In this document: in pieces, positions 25,101 through 33,031 of the stretch | How positions within the stretch are numbered: the first letter of the stretch is position 1 | Layout: each line of letters begins with the position of its first letter | Source: Thermoplasmata archaeon | GTDB taxonomy: Archaea; Thermoplasmatota; Thermoplasmata; Lutacidiplasmatales; UBA184 | Direction of reading: 5' to 3' | Assembly (NCBI GenBank): GCA_027314915.1 | Contig: DAHUZZ010000019.1 | Coordinates: 1 to 37,372, forward strand | Length of the DNA: 37,372 nt | Notes under the pieces: generated by a model | Databases searched by the model: none | What the model saw: the letters and a program-made list of their open reading frames with translations, nothing else | Told to the model about the DNA's origin: nothing | Made by a program: the position numbers and the translations under genes

Positions 25101-26384
25101 CTCGGGACGACCTCGTTCTTCAACGCGACCGGGTTCGGCGGGGCGGGAGGGTACGCCTTCGAGTGGAACCTCTCCGACGGGAGCTCCGGCTTCGGGGCGG
25201 ATCTCGCGACCACCCTCTCGAGCGCGGGATGCCCGACGTTCACGGCGTGCAACCTCACGGTGGCGCTCGACGCCCGGGACTCCGCGGGGAACTTCCGCAC
25301 CCAGTCGCTCACCCTCCCCGCGATCTTCGCCCTGCGCGGGAGCGCGCTCCGGGTCGCCCCCACGCCCGGGGCCCGGACCGGCACCACGCCGTTCCGCTGG
25401 ACGAGCGCGGTGGCGGCCTCCGGGATGCCGGGCCTCCAGATCCGGTGGGAGTTCGGGGACGGCACGACCCTCGCGGGCGGGAGCGGGGCGCACGCCTACC
25501 TGGCCCCGGGCAACTACACCGTCCGCGCCACCATCACCGACCTCTCCGGCGAAACGTGGACCTACAGCCAGGCGGTCCGGGTGAACGGGAGCGTCATCCC
25601 GCCGCTCCAGCTCGCGATCGCGGCGGCCAACTCGAGCTGCGTCGCCCCGTGCGAGTTCCACCTGAATGCCACGGTCCGGGGCGGCGTCCCCCCCGTCCAC
25701 ATCACCTGGCGGCTCCCCGACGGTTCGGTCGCCCAAGGAGGGAACGCCACCTTCAACTCGACCACGCCGGGCTTGGCGAACGTGACCGCGACGGCGCTCG
25801 ACAGCCTCGGGGAGAACGCCTCGGCCGCGACCTCCCTCACGACCTACGCGATCACGCACGTGACGGTCGACCTCGCTCTCGCGCCGAGCTCGATGGTGGG
25901 CGGGAGCAGCTTCACCGCGACGGTGACGGCGATCCCGAGCTGCGGGAACTTTAGCCGGCCCCCCTGCGCGACCGGCCCGGTCCCGATCTCGCTCTATCTC
26001 CTCGAGTCGGGCACGCCGGCCCCGCTCTACGGCTTCGGCCTGGGCGGGCTCGTGCCCGGCGTCGCCTCGACCTTCCGTCTCAGCGTCCCACCGTTCGTGG
26101 GCCCCCACCCGATGGCCGCGGAGGCGACCGGGCCCTACTACACCGGGATCGCGGAGGTGCAGGTCACGATCACGGTCGGGCCCACCACCTCGCCGGCCCC
26201 CGCGGCCGTGGCGCTGCTCGCCGTCGGGATCGCGGTGGGGCTCGCGGCCGCGGCGGCGGCCGTGATCTACGAGCGCGGCCGGCGGCCCCCGGACCGCCCG
26301 GCCCCGTCGCCCGCGACCCCCGTCGCGGGGGCTCGCCCCGCGGCGGGGAGGGCCCCGCCGACCGGTCCCCCGGCTAGCCCTTGA
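22101..26384 (+). CDS. Exported S53 peptidase with multiple PKD-like domains
   Basis: A 1427-residue secreted, membrane-anchored protease. A signal helix at about 22-42 is followed by a Pro-kumamolisin activation domain (to about 220). The catalytic domain has GFEEALDLQWA with Glu and Asp (about E325, D329), AASGDCG with the oxyanion Asp (about 424), and LGTSLATPVWAG with Ser (about 538). FHDITAGSNGWPAGTGWD (from about 574) is the calcium site. Residues about 623-1250 hold roughly seven PKD/Ig-like domains; FSFGDGN, WSFGDGN and WEFGDGT mark clear PKD copies. A last domain and a C-terminal helix (about 1372-1395) with a basic, Pro-rich tail follow. No zinc finger. It overlaps the convergent rtcB end by 11 nt. 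Confidence 0.92.
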   Translation: MNGASMPEAGSARRSLVSWRGPVLLVLVLALLLTASPIPLAPTPGHAGGARGGSGPSKAAGAVIQVAPAFAPAPGVATLGALPSSTPVQVAVGLAPSNLSSLTAIAAAVSAPGSPEYRQFLTPAELNRDFGPGPAAFARARDYFSGFGLTVAGPPTGFLLVVGGPEARVAAAFHTRFEEYRSGDRTFYSHPTPATLPALVPWTGVLGLGNETQIRPSVAPGTPIPAGTGGPSASSACTINPAVLTPCVYPIAYDYQSLLHAGTNGTGYRIGVADPYDSAEPQPQLARDFGTFTSNFSLPGGNVDFAYPLPAGNQYNTTPSDGWGFEEALDLQWARASAPGASITFAFSPYSNAGLYGAVNWLVTSAHINVLSMSWGEPDVGIYNAAVAPCPSACNASSDGSYALLHPVLVAAAALGISVFAASGDCGAAGGTSGVSTNYPASDPWTTGVGGTQLTVNSSTGAWSREVAWSGNSSGASPGGCNNGGGSGGGYAPFPRPVWQAGPGLPANGERGVPDVALNSATSAAIFYRGSETAVLGTSLATPVWAGFAAIGAQYAHGALGFLNPSLYTVLRGGSYATAFHDITAGSNGWPAGTGWDAVTGIGTPRVAVLLPLLARPTIRPTTLFVALTANRTAGPAPLTVTFGAVATGGVAPYSSYDFSFGDGNATMASARSSAHTYEIPGVYVATVVVFDHAANSTVAAPLVIVVGHGRVLPLSLRASAATVPVGGTVTFWANDTGGTAPFSYQLWFGDGTYSIPALTGASSFVARHTFGFAGGFCAVATVNDSGAPQNGGGSLPVAIAVGGGARPVCASGPPLHASLGSAVTAADLPGDLPLVWNASGGQPPLTTWLYAPDAYATLCQCGIFRTQGPETLVLYANDSLGNRTTRTLNVTLFPALVGRFTASALGGGAPLAVTFTAYLSGGHLPDANRTAWSFGDGNVSTGARVTHTYTRPGEYLATAHASDAGGGNASEAFLIDVYASSPTVPLGIGATITPATEGALGTTSFFNATGFGGAGGYAFEWNLSDGSSGFGADLATTLSSAGCPTFTACNLTVALDARDSAGNFRTQSLTLPAIFALRGSALRVAPTPGARTGTTPFRWTSAVAASGMPGLQIRWEFGDGTTLAGGSGAHAYLAPGNYTVRATITDLSGETWTYSQAVRVNGSVIPPLQLAIAAANSSCVAPCEFHLNATVRGGVPPVHITWRLPDGSVAQGGNATFNSTTPGLANVTATALDSLGENASAATSLTTYAITHVTVDLALAPSSMVGGSSFTATVTAIPSCGNFSRPPCATGPVPISLYLLESGTPAPLYGFGLGGLVPGVASTFRLSVPPFVGPHPMAAEATGPYYTGIAEVQVTITVGPTTSPAPAAVALLAVGIAVGLAAAAAAVIYERGRRPPDRPAPSPATPVAGARPAAGRAPPTGPPASP

Positions 26385-27831
26385 CGACCCCGAGCGGACG
26401 GAGCCGGGCCACGCGGCGGGTCAGCCCGGCGCCCTCGGCGACGCGCACGACCTCCTCCACGTCCTTGTAGGCCCCGGGCGCCTCCTCGGTCACGCCCTCC
26501 CGGGACGCGGAGCGCACGATGATCCCCTGCTCGGAGAGCTTCCGGGTCACGTCGTCGTAGCGGAACTGCCGGCTGGCCGCGGTCCGGCTCAGCCGCCGGC
26601 CCGCGCCGTGGCAGGAGGAGCCGAAGGAGCGCTCGATCGCGGTGGGGAGGCCCACGAGGACGTAGCTCGCCGTGCCCATGTCGCCCGGGATCAGGACCGG
26701 CTGGCCGAACCGCCGGTAGGCCGCCGGCACCTCCTCGAAGCCCGCCGGGAAGGCGCGGGTCGCCCCCTTGCGGTGGACGAGGAGCCGCTGCGGGCCCGCG
26801 TCGTCGACCCGGTGCGACTCCTCCTTGGCCATGTTGTGGGCGACGTCGTAGATCACCTCGACGTCGTGCCCGGACTCCGGGCCGGGGAAGATGGACCGGA
26901 AGGCCCGGCGGACCCCCTCGGTGATGAGCTGGCGGTTCGCCCAGGCGAAGTTGGCCCCGGCGCTCATCGCCTCCAGGTACTCCTGCCCCTCGGCGGAGGC
27001 GATGGGCGCGCAGGAGAGCTGCCGGTCGACGAGCTTCGTGCCCTCCCGGGCCAATCGGGCGTCCATCCTCTGGATGTAGTCGGTGGCCACCTGGTGGCCG
27101 AGCCCGCGGGAGCCGGTGTGCAGCATGACGACGACCTGGTCGGGCTCGAGCCCGAGCACGGAGGCGAACTCGGGGTGGAAGATCTCGTCGACCACCTGGA
27201 CCTCGAGGAAGTGGTTCCCGCTGCCGAGCGTCCCGAGCTGGCGCGCCCCGCGGCGGCGGGCGTTCTCGCTCACCCGCTTCGGTTCGGCCCGGGCCATCCG
27301 GCCCTCCTCTTCCTGGTACACCAGGTCCTCCGGCCGCCCGAACCCCCGGCCGACCGCCCAGGCGGCGCCGCCCGCCAGCACCTCGTCGATCTCCCCCGAG
27401 CTGAGCGTGAGCCCGCCCTTGGAACCGACGCCGCTCGGCACCTCGCGGTAGAGCGCCTCGATGAGCGGCTTGAGCCGCGCCACGACCTCGGCGCGCCCGA
27501 GCCGGGTCCGGAGGAGTCGGACGCCGCAGTTGATGTCGTAGCCGATGCCGCCCGGGGAGACCACCCCCTCCCGCACGTCGAAGGCGGCGACGCCCCCGAC
27601 GGGGAAGCCGTAGCCGAAGTGGATGTCCGGCATCGCGTAGGCGGAGCGCTGGATGCCGGGGAGGGTCGCCACGTTGGCGAGCTGCTGGAGCGACGGGTCG
27701 TGCTCGACCGCTCCGAGGAGCGCGCGGCTCGAGAAGAGGATGCCCGGGACCCGCATCCCCGGGACCGCCCCGGTGGGGATCTCCCACCGGTACTCGTCGA
27801 GCTCGGTGAGCGGGGGGGGCGCGGGGTCCAT
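26374..27831 (-). CDS. rtcB: tRNA-splicing ligase RtcB
   Basis: A 485-residue GTP- and manganese-dependent RNA ligase that joins 2',3'-cyclic phosphate and 5'-OH ends, as left after tRNA intron removal. Landmarks: GGIGYDINCGVRLL with the metal-binding Cys (about 99), GSGNHFLEVQ, MLHTGSRGLGHQ, and SSCHGAGRRLSR with the guanylylated His (about 408). Full length and without an intein, which some archaeal copies carry. The likely substrate set includes the intron-containing tRNA-Leu in this window. A TATA box at 27851-27861 lies about 26 nt before the ATG, so the transcript is probably leaderless. Archease, its usual cofactor protein, is not in this window. Confidence 0.96.
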   Translation of the reverse strand: MDPAPPPLTELDEYRWEIPTGAVPGMRVPGILFSSRALLGAVEHDPSLQQLANVATLPGIQRSAYAMPDIHFGYGFPVGGVAAFDVREGVVSPGGIGYDINCGVRLLRTRLGRAEVVARLKPLIEALYREVPSGVGSKGGLTLSSGEIDEVLAGGAAWAVGRGFGRPEDLVYQEEEGRMARAEPKRVSENARRRGARQLGTLGSGNHFLEVQVVDEIFHPEFASVLGLEPDQVVVMLHTGSRGLGHQVATDYIQRMDARLAREGTKLVDRQLSCAPIASAEGQEYLEAMSAGANFAWANRQLITEGVRRAFRSIFPGPESGHDVEVIYDVAHNMAKEESHRVDDAGPQRLLVHRKGATRAFPAGFEEVPAAYRRFGQPVLIPGDMGTASYVLVGLPTAIERSFGSSCHGAGRRLSRTAASRQFRYDDVTRKLSEQGIIVRSASREGVTEEAPGAYKDVEEVVRVAEGAGLTRRVARLRPLGVVKG

Positions 27832-27850
27832 CGTCCGTCGTGCACGGCCG

Positions 27851-27861
27851 GATGATATAAC
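27851..27861 (-). promoter_or_regulatory. TATA box of rtcB
   Basis: The minus strand reads GTTATATCATC, with the core about 26 nt before the rtcB ATG at 27831, predicting leaderless transcription. Confidence 0.7.
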
Positions 27862-27929
27862 GCGCCGGGGCGGCCCCGTGGCCGCCCCCCGGCGCCACGG
27901 ATTTGGCCTAGGAGCCGCTCCCGGACGGC

Positions 27930-28346
27930 GTGAAGGCGTTCGAGGGTTGGCCGCTGTGGGCCGCGACGTTGCTCCTGAGCGGCATCCTGGTCCTCGGGAT
28001 CTACCTCGCGGACACCCTGCGGACCGTGCTCCCGCTCGTCGGGGCGATCGTCCTCGATGCGGTCCTCGCCGGGCTCTACCTCCATGAGTACAGCCAGCGT
28101 CCCCTGGCCGAGCCGCCGGTCCCGGCCGCCCCGGGGTCGGTGGGCCGCTCCCTCGCCCCCGGCGCGGCGGGCGCGGCCACGGTCCCACCCGTCGCGGAGC
28201 CGCCGTACTCTTCCGCCCCGGAGCTCACCGAGGAGGGGGAGTTCGACGACCCCGTCATCGAGGCCGACCGGATCGACTCGGGCCTCGAGAGCGCGGAAGG
28301 GGAGCCGAAGCCCACGGCGCGGGGCGAGGGCGCCCCGCCGGGCTGA
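27930..28346 (+). CDS. Small two-helix membrane protein with acidic tail
   Basis: A 138-residue protein I do not recognise. Two transmembrane helices (about residues 8-26 and 30-50) are joined by a short turn (LADTLRT). The rest is a soluble tail, first Pro/Ala-rich, then acidic (ELTEEGEFDDPVIEADRID). The start is a GTG at 27930; a weak AT-rich patch (GGATTTGGCC, 27899-27908) would predict a near-leaderless mRNA. It is divergent from rtcB and converges on the biotin-carrier gene with a 42-nt gap. Confidence 0.6.
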   Translation: MKAFEGWPLWAATLLLSGILVLGIYLADTLRTVLPLVGAIVLDAVLAGLYLHEYSQRPLAEPPVPAAPGSVGRSLAPGAAGAATVPPVAEPPYSSAPELTEEGEFDDPVIEADRIDSGLESAEGEPKPTARGEGAPPG

Positions 28347-28388
28347 GCGATCCCCGGTCGGTCCCCCTTCGCGGCGGACCCGGCGCTC

Positions 28389-28946
28389 CTACGCGGGAGC
28401 GATCCGCAGGAGGACGTCGGCGGCCCGGACGCTCGCCCCGGGGGCGACCGCGACCTCGGTCACGGTGCCGGCCGCGGGGCTCGCGATCTCGTTCTTCATC
28501 TTCATCGCCTCGAGCACGAGGAGCACCTGGCCCGCAGCGACCACCTCGCCCACCTTGACGCGGACCTCCAGGATCTTGCCGGGCATCGGGGGCCGGATCG
28601 CGGTGCCCGCACCGCCCGGGGCCGGATCGGCGGGCGGGGCGGCCCCGGCGCGGGGGGCCGGCGCGGGGGGCCGGGGGCCGGTCGGTCCCGGGGGGCCCGC
28701 GGTCCGCGCGATCCGCTCGACGCGCACGACCTCGCCGTTCACGAGGACCCGGCCGACCGGGGTCTCGTTATGGGGCGGCCAGCCCTCGACGACCAGCCGC
28801 TCGCCGGCGATCTCGATCTCGACGGGCACCCGGTCCGGGTCGACGACCCGGAACGGGTAGGAGACGCCGCCCAGGAGGACCGAGCTCGCGGCCAGGTCCA
28901 CCTCGACGGTCTGCGACCGCCCGTCAACGACGAGTTCGAGGAGCAC
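28389..28946 (-). CDS. Biotin carboxyl carrier protein (1.3S-type)
   Basis: A 185-residue carrier of the carboxylated biotin. The C-terminal biotinyl domain has PPMPGKILEVRVKVGE, the biotinylation site EAMKM (Lys at about 148) and the closing ASPAAGTVTEVAV. The N-terminal half (about 1-85) is a beta-rich domain, and a Pro/Ala linker of about 35 residues allows the biotin arm to swing between subunits. The GTG at 28946 is preceded by a strong ribosome site, GGAGGTGGAG, and overlaps the 5S gene by 23 nt. Last gene of the birA-12S-5S-carrier operon. Confidence 0.92.
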   Translation of the reverse strand: MLLELVVDGRSQTVEVDLAASSVLLGGVSYPFRVVDPDRVPVEIEIAGERLVVEGWPPHNETPVGRVLVNGEVVRVERIARTAGPPGPTGPRPPAPAPRAGAAPPADPAPGGAGTAIRPPMPGKILEVRVKVGEVVAAGQVLLVLEAMKMKNEIASPAAGTVTEVAVAPGASVRAADVLLRIAPA

Positions 28947-30447
28947 CGCTCCACCTCCGGCCCTCCGCGAGGGCGACCCGCCCCTGGAACGCCCAGGGAC
29001 TGACGGGGGTGATCCCCCCGGCGGCCGGGGCGGGCGCGGGGGGCGGCGGCGCGGGGGTCCGCAGCGCCCCCAGGATGCCGAGCGCGGCCGCCGTCAGGAC
29101 CTCCGGGGTGATCCCGCGGTCCCGGGCGCCCACGTAGCTGCGGTACACCTCGGGGAACATGGCGTAGGAGAGCGCCTCCGCCTCGTCGGCCGCCGGCACG
29201 AAGGCGCGGACCTCCGTGAGCGCCCGCTCGTACTCGGGGCCGAGGAGGTCCGCCGGACGGCCCTCGAGCGGATGGCCCTCCCCGAGGACCTTGCGGGTGA
29301 GGTCGGGGTCCAACGGTCCGGGGGGCTTCCCGTAGTGGCCCCGCACGTACTCCTGGACCTCGCGGGTGATCTGCCGGTACCGCTCGCCGACGAGGACGTT
29401 CACGACCGCCTGGACCCCCACGATCTGGCTCGTCGGCGTCACGAGCGGGGGGAACCCCAGATCGGACCGCACCCTCGGCACCTCGTGGAGCACCTCCCCG
29501 AGCCGGTCCGAGGCGTCCTGGTCCTTGAGCTGCTGGAGGAGGTTCGAGAGCATGCCGCCGGGGATCTGGTGGAGGAGGATCCCCGGGTCGGTCTGGAGCG
29601 AGCGGACGTTGAGCAGCCCGGCATAGTGGTCGAGCACCTTCCGGAAGTACTCCGAGAGTTCCGTGAGCGCCCCCAGGTCGAGCTTCGGGTCGTGCGCGCC
29701 GCCGCGGAGCGCTCCCACCAGGGTCTCGGTGGGCGGCTGCGACGTGCCCCCCGCGAACGGCGCGAGCGCGGTGTCGATCGCCGCCGCCCCGGCGTCGGTG
29801 ACGGCGAGGCAGGTCATCGCGGAGAAGCCGCTCGAGGAGTGGGTGTGGACGACCACGGGGAGCCCGACCTCCCGCCGGAGCGCCCGGACGAGCTCGCCGC
29901 CGGCGCCGGGCGGCATGAAGCCGCCCATGTCCTTCACGCACAGCTCGTCGGCGCCCATCTCGGCGAGGGTGCGGCCCAGGGCGACGAAGCTCGAGAGCGT
30001 GTGGACCGGGGACTCGGTGTAGCAGATCGTCCCCTGCGCCCGGGCGCCGGCCCGTTTCACCGCCCGGATCGCGGGGGCCATGTTCCGGGGGTCGTTGAGC
30101 GCGTCGAAGACCCGGAAGATGTCGATCCCCTCCCGGGCCGACCGCGCGACGAACCGGTCCACCATGTCGTCGGCGTAGTGACGGTACCCCACCAGGTTCT
30201 GGCCCCGGAGGAGCATCTGGAGCGGCGTCCTCGGCATCCGCTTCTTGAGCTCGCGGAGCCGCTCCCACGGGTCCTCGTGGAGGAACCGCAGGCAGACGTC
30301 GAAGGTGGCGCCGCCCCAGACCTCGAGGGAGCGGTAGCCGATGGCGTCGAGCTGCTCGGCGGCCGGCAGCATGTGCCGGGTCCGCATCCGGGTCGCGATG
30401 AGCGACTGGTGGCCGTCCCTCAGGACCGTCTCGGTGATCCCGACCAT
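28924..30447 (-). CDS. Transcarboxylase 5S / oxaloacetate decarboxylase alpha-type subunit
   Basis: A 507-residue carboxyltransferase that moves carboxyl between biotin and pyruvate/oxaloacetate. TIM-barrel landmarks: ETVLRDGHQS with the metal-binding Asp (about D11), GGATFDVCLRFLHEDPWERL, CVKDMGG with the lysine that is carbamylated in the family (about K171), and VVHTHSSSG with two metal-binding His (about 200, 202). The C-terminal part has the conserved helical domain and ends in a Pro/Ala-rich tail that overlaps the carrier gene. The stand-alone carrier and the 12S-type neighbour favour transcarboxylase; pyruvate carboxylase subunit B or oxaloacetate decarboxylase alpha are alternatives that the motifs alone cannot exclude. 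Confidence 0.9.
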   Translation of the reverse strand: MVGITETVLRDGHQSLIATRMRTRHMLPAAEQLDAIGYRSLEVWGGATFDVCLRFLHEDPWERLRELKKRMPRTPLQMLLRGQNLVGYRHYADDMVDRFVARSAREGIDIFRVFDALNDPRNMAPAIRAVKRAGARAQGTICYTESPVHTLSSFVALGRTLAEMGADELCVKDMGGFMPPGAGGELVRALRREVGLPVVVHTHSSSGFSAMTCLAVTDAGAAAIDTALAPFAGGTSQPPTETLVGALRGGAHDPKLDLGALTELSEYFRKVLDHYAGLLNVRSLQTDPGILLHQIPGGMLSNLLQQLKDQDASDRLGEVLHEVPRVRSDLGFPPLVTPTSQIVGVQAVVNVLVGERYRQITREVQEYVRGHYGKPPGPLDPDLTRKVLGEGHPLEGRPADLLGPEYERALTEVRAFVPAADEAEALSYAMFPEVYRSYVGARDRGITPEVLTAAALGILGALRTPAPPPPAPAPAAGGITPVSPWAFQGRVALAEGRRWSGAPRTRR

Positions 30448-30460
30448 CGCCGTCCCCCTG

Positions 30461-32011
30461 TCAGAGCGGGATGTTCCCGTGCTTGCGGCCCGGCCGGTCC
30501 TCGCGCTTCGGCCCGAGGAGCGCGAGCCCCCGGAGGAGACGCGATCGGCTCTCGGCCGGGTCGATCACGTCGTCCAGGTAGCCGCGCTCCGCGGCGAGGT
30601 AGGGGTTCAGGAACTCCGCGCGGTACTCGCCGATGAGCTTCGTTCGGAGCTTCTCCTTCTCCGCCGGGGCCGCGCCCTCGATCTCGCGGCGGAAGAGGAT
30701 GTTCACCGCGCCCTCGGCGCCCATGACGGCGATCTCCGCCGTGGGCCAGGCCAGGTTGAGGTCGCCGCCCAGGTGCTTCGAGCACATCACGTCGTAGGCG
30801 CCCCCGTAGGCCTTCCTCAGGATGAGCGTGAGCTTCGGCACCGTCGCTTCGGCGTAGGCGTAGAGGAGCTTCGCGCCGTGGCGGATGATCCCGCCGTACT
30901 CCTGGCCGGTCCCGGGCAGGAACCCCGGGACGTCGACGAAGGTCACGAGGGGGAGGTTGAAGGCGTCGCAGAACCGGACGAACCGGGCCGCTTTGGTCGA
31001 GGCGGCGATGTCGAGGGTCCCCGCGAGCACCTTGGGCTGGTTCGCCACGACCCCGATCGGCCGCCCGCCCAGGCGGGCGAGCCCGACCAGGATGTTGCCG
31101 GCCCAGGCCCCGTGGACCTCGAGGAAGCTCTCCGGGTCGAGGACCCGCCTCAGGACCTCGTGGACGTCGTAGGGGTCGTTCGAGTCCTCCGGGACGATCC
31201 TCGAGAGCTCGGCGGCGGCCGTGTCGGGCGGCTCCTGGGGGGCCCCCGCGGGCGGCTCCTCCAGGTTGTTGAGCGGCAGGTAGCCGAGCACCCGGCGGAC
31301 CAGCGCGAGCGCCTCCGCGTCCGAGGGGACCGAGAAGTGGGAGACGCCGCTCACGCTGCCGTGCGTCGCGGCCCCCCCGAGCTCCTCCATCGTCACCTTC
31401 TCACCGGTGACCGCCTGGATGACGTCGGGGCCGGTGATGAACATCTGCGCCTGGCCCTGGACCATGATGACGAAGTCCGTGATGGCGGGCGAATAGACCG
31501 CCCCCCCGGCGCAGGGTCCGAGGATGACCGAGACCTGGGGGACGACGCCGCTCAGGAGGACGTTGCGGAAGAAGACGTCGCCGTAGCCGCCGAGGCTCAT
31601 CACGCCCTCCTGGATCCGGGCGCCCCCCGAGTCGTCGAGGCCCACGATGGGGACCCCGGCCTTCTGGGCGAGCTCCATGGTCCGGGCGATCTTCTCGGCG
31701 TGGGCCTCCCCGAGCGCGCCCCCGAAGACGGTCGCGTCCTGCGCAAAGGCGCACACCGGCCGGCCGTCGACCTCGCCCCATCCGGTGACGACCCCGTCGC
31801 CCGGGATCCGGCGCTCGTCCAGGCCGAAGGTGTTCACTCGGTGGACGACGAACGCCCCCGTCTCGACGAAGGTGCCGGGGTCGAAGAACCCCTCGAGCCG
31901 CTCGCGCGCGGTGAGCTTGCCCGCCGCGCGATGCTTGGCGACCCGGTCGGCGCCCCCGCCCTCCTTCGTCCGTTCCCGGCGCAGCCGCCACCGTTCGAAT
32001 GCGACGCTCAC
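30461..32011 (-). CDS. Acyl-CoA carboxyltransferase (12S / MmdA / PccB family)
   Basis: A 516-residue crotonase-fold carboxyltransferase acting on propionyl-/methylmalonyl-CoA or related acyl-CoA. N-half oxyanion region: LDDSGGARIQEG and GPCAGGAVYSPA; C-half: PGFLPGTGQEYGGIIRHGA and LRKAYGGAYDVM. TARERLEGFFDPGTFVE near residue 34 is the usual start of the fold. Full length. The GTG at 32011 overlaps the birA stop by 4 nt (GTGA), and the 5S gene starts 13 nt downstream of its stop. With the 5S and carrier genes it makes a complete transcarboxylase gene set; with a biotin carboxylase elsewhere it could also serve as acyl-CoA carboxylase. Confidence 0.93.
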   Translation of the reverse strand: MSVAFERWRLRRERTKEGGGADRVAKHRAAGKLTARERLEGFFDPGTFVETGAFVVHRVNTFGLDERRIPGDGVVTGWGEVDGRPVCAFAQDATVFGGALGEAHAEKIARTMELAQKAGVPIVGLDDSGGARIQEGVMSLGGYGDVFFRNVLLSGVVPQVSVILGPCAGGAVYSPAITDFVIMVQGQAQMFITGPDVIQAVTGEKVTMEELGGAATHGSVSGVSHFSVPSDAEALALVRRVLGYLPLNNLEEPPAGAPQEPPDTAAAELSRIVPEDSNDPYDVHEVLRRVLDPESFLEVHGAWAGNILVGLARLGGRPIGVVANQPKVLAGTLDIAASTKAARFVRFCDAFNLPLVTFVDVPGFLPGTGQEYGGIIRHGAKLLYAYAEATVPKLTLILRKAYGGAYDVMCSKHLGGDLNLAWPTAEIAVMGAEGAVNILFRREIEGAAPAEKEKLRTKLIGEYRAEFLNPYLAAERGYLDDVIDPAESRSRLLRGLALLGPKREDRPGRKHGNIPL

Positions 32012-32748
32012 GAGGATCCCTCCGCCAACGTCAGGGTGCCGTCCAGGAACTCCCGGGTGCCCGTCTCGTTGCGCACGAGGAGGCTCCCGTCCTCGCCGAG
32101 CCCCTCGATCACGCCGACCGCGACCCCGTCGATCCGGGCGGCGAGGCCGCGCCCGTAGAGCAGCTCCCGGGCGCGCGCACGGTACCGGGCACGCCCCGCT
32201 TCCGACGCCAGGGAGGTGAACAGCTCCGCGATGGCCTCCGTGACCTCCCGCTCGAACTCCCCGAGCGGCGCCGTGATCCCGAAGTCCTCACCGAAGGTGC
32301 AGACGGTCGACCGGATCCCGGCCGGGAACGCCGAGAGCGGCGCGTGGACGTTGAGGCCGATCCCGACCACGGTGCGGTAGCCGTCGGACCCCTGCACGCC
32401 CTCCACCAGCACCCCGCCGAGCTTCGTCGCCGGGGCGCGGGGGTGCGGGCAGACGATGTCGTTCGGCCAGCGGAGCTTCACCGGAGGCCCCCACCGGGTC
32501 CGGATCCGGTCGCACAGGCAGGCGCCGACCGCGAGCGAGAGGAACGGGCCGGCCTCGGGTCGCCCCTCCCGTACGATGGAGACGTACAGTCCGCCGGGCG
32601 GGGAGGCCCAGGCATGGTCGTGCCGACCCCTGCCGCTCCCCTGCTCTCCCGCCACCACGCGGGTCCCGGGATCCGCGCCGCGGCGGGCGAGCTCGAGCGC
32701 CGGCTCCTGGGTCGAGGGCACGCTGACGAAGTACTGGCGTTGGGGCAA
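32008..32748 (-). CDS. birA: Biotin--protein ligase (no DNA-binding domain)
   Basis: A 246-residue ligase that activates biotin with ATP and attaches it to the carrier lysine. Motifs: VPSTQEPALELA, the biotinyl-AMP loop GEQGSGRGRHDHAWASPPGG, and KLRWPNDIV with the catalytic Lys. A C-terminal SH3-like domain ends the protein. No N-terminal helix-turn-helix, so it is not a biotin repressor. The start is a TTG at 32748, about 31 nt after a TATA box (32774-32784), leaving a leader of only a few nucleotides. First gene of the operon that encodes its probable substrate. Confidence 0.93.
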   Translation of the reverse strand: MPQRQYFVSVPSTQEPALELARRGADPGTRVVAGEQGSGRGRHDHAWASPPGGLYVSIVREGRPEAGPFLSLAVGACLCDRIRTRWGPPVKLRWPNDIVCPHPRAPATKLGGVLVEGVQGSDGYRTVVGIGLNVHAPLSAFPAGIRSTVCTFGEDFGITAPLGEFEREVTEAIAELFTSLASEAGRARYRARARELLYGRGLAARIDGVAVGVIEGLGEDGSLLVRNETGTREFLDGTLTLAEGSS

Positions 32749-32773
32749 GGGCCTCGGGAGGGGCAGCCCTCCC

Positions 32774-32784
32774 CGACTTTAAGG
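32774..32784 (-). promoter_or_regulatory. TATA box of the birA-transcarboxylase operon
   Basis: The minus strand reads CCTTAAAGTCG about 31 nt before the TTG start of birA. It is the only clear promoter upstream of the four tightly packed genes, which probably share one transcript. Confidence 0.6.
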
Positions 32785-32878
32785 GCTCGGCTTCGGACCC
32801 GATCGGGCGGCCCGGCCCCCGCGTCCAGCGCGGAGGAGATTTGAGGGGTGCCGGCCTAGGAGGGATCGGAGCCCCGAG

Positions 32879-33031
32879 TTGAACCGAATCCAGCCCTGCG
32901 CGTCCTGCGGTTGCCCGGTGCTCTTCCACCATCCCCCACGGGACCGAACGACGGGGCCGGAGGGGATGGCCTGCGACGAATGCTCGCGGGAACAGGGGCA
33001 TGAGGTGCTGTGCCGCGCTCCGACGGCCTAG
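32879..33031 (+). CDS. Possible zinc-binding microprotein (two Cys pairs)
   Basis: A 50-residue frame with CASC-G-C near the N-terminus and CDEC about 30 residues on, a layout that fits a small zinc ribbon. HH and a final Cys offer more ligands. The start would be the TTG at 32879, with GGAGGGA about 12 nt upstream; no ATG fits. Its last 22 nt overlap the next gene, whose own ribosome site (GAGGTG, 33002-33007) lies inside it, a layout typical of coupled archaeal genes. Too short for a firm family call; the Cys pattern is the main support. Confidence 0.45.
   Translation: MNRIQPCASCGCPVLFHHPPRDRTTGPEGMACDECSREQGHEVLCRAPTA

Noticed and set aside
22083-26108. A 1341-codon minus-strand open frame
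   Set aside because: Antisense to the S53/PKD gene; Arg/Gly-rich with no family motif.
28389-32011. Acetyl-CoA carboxylase operon
   Set aside because: No biotin carboxylase gene is present, and the 5S-type subunit acts on pyruvate/oxaloacetate.
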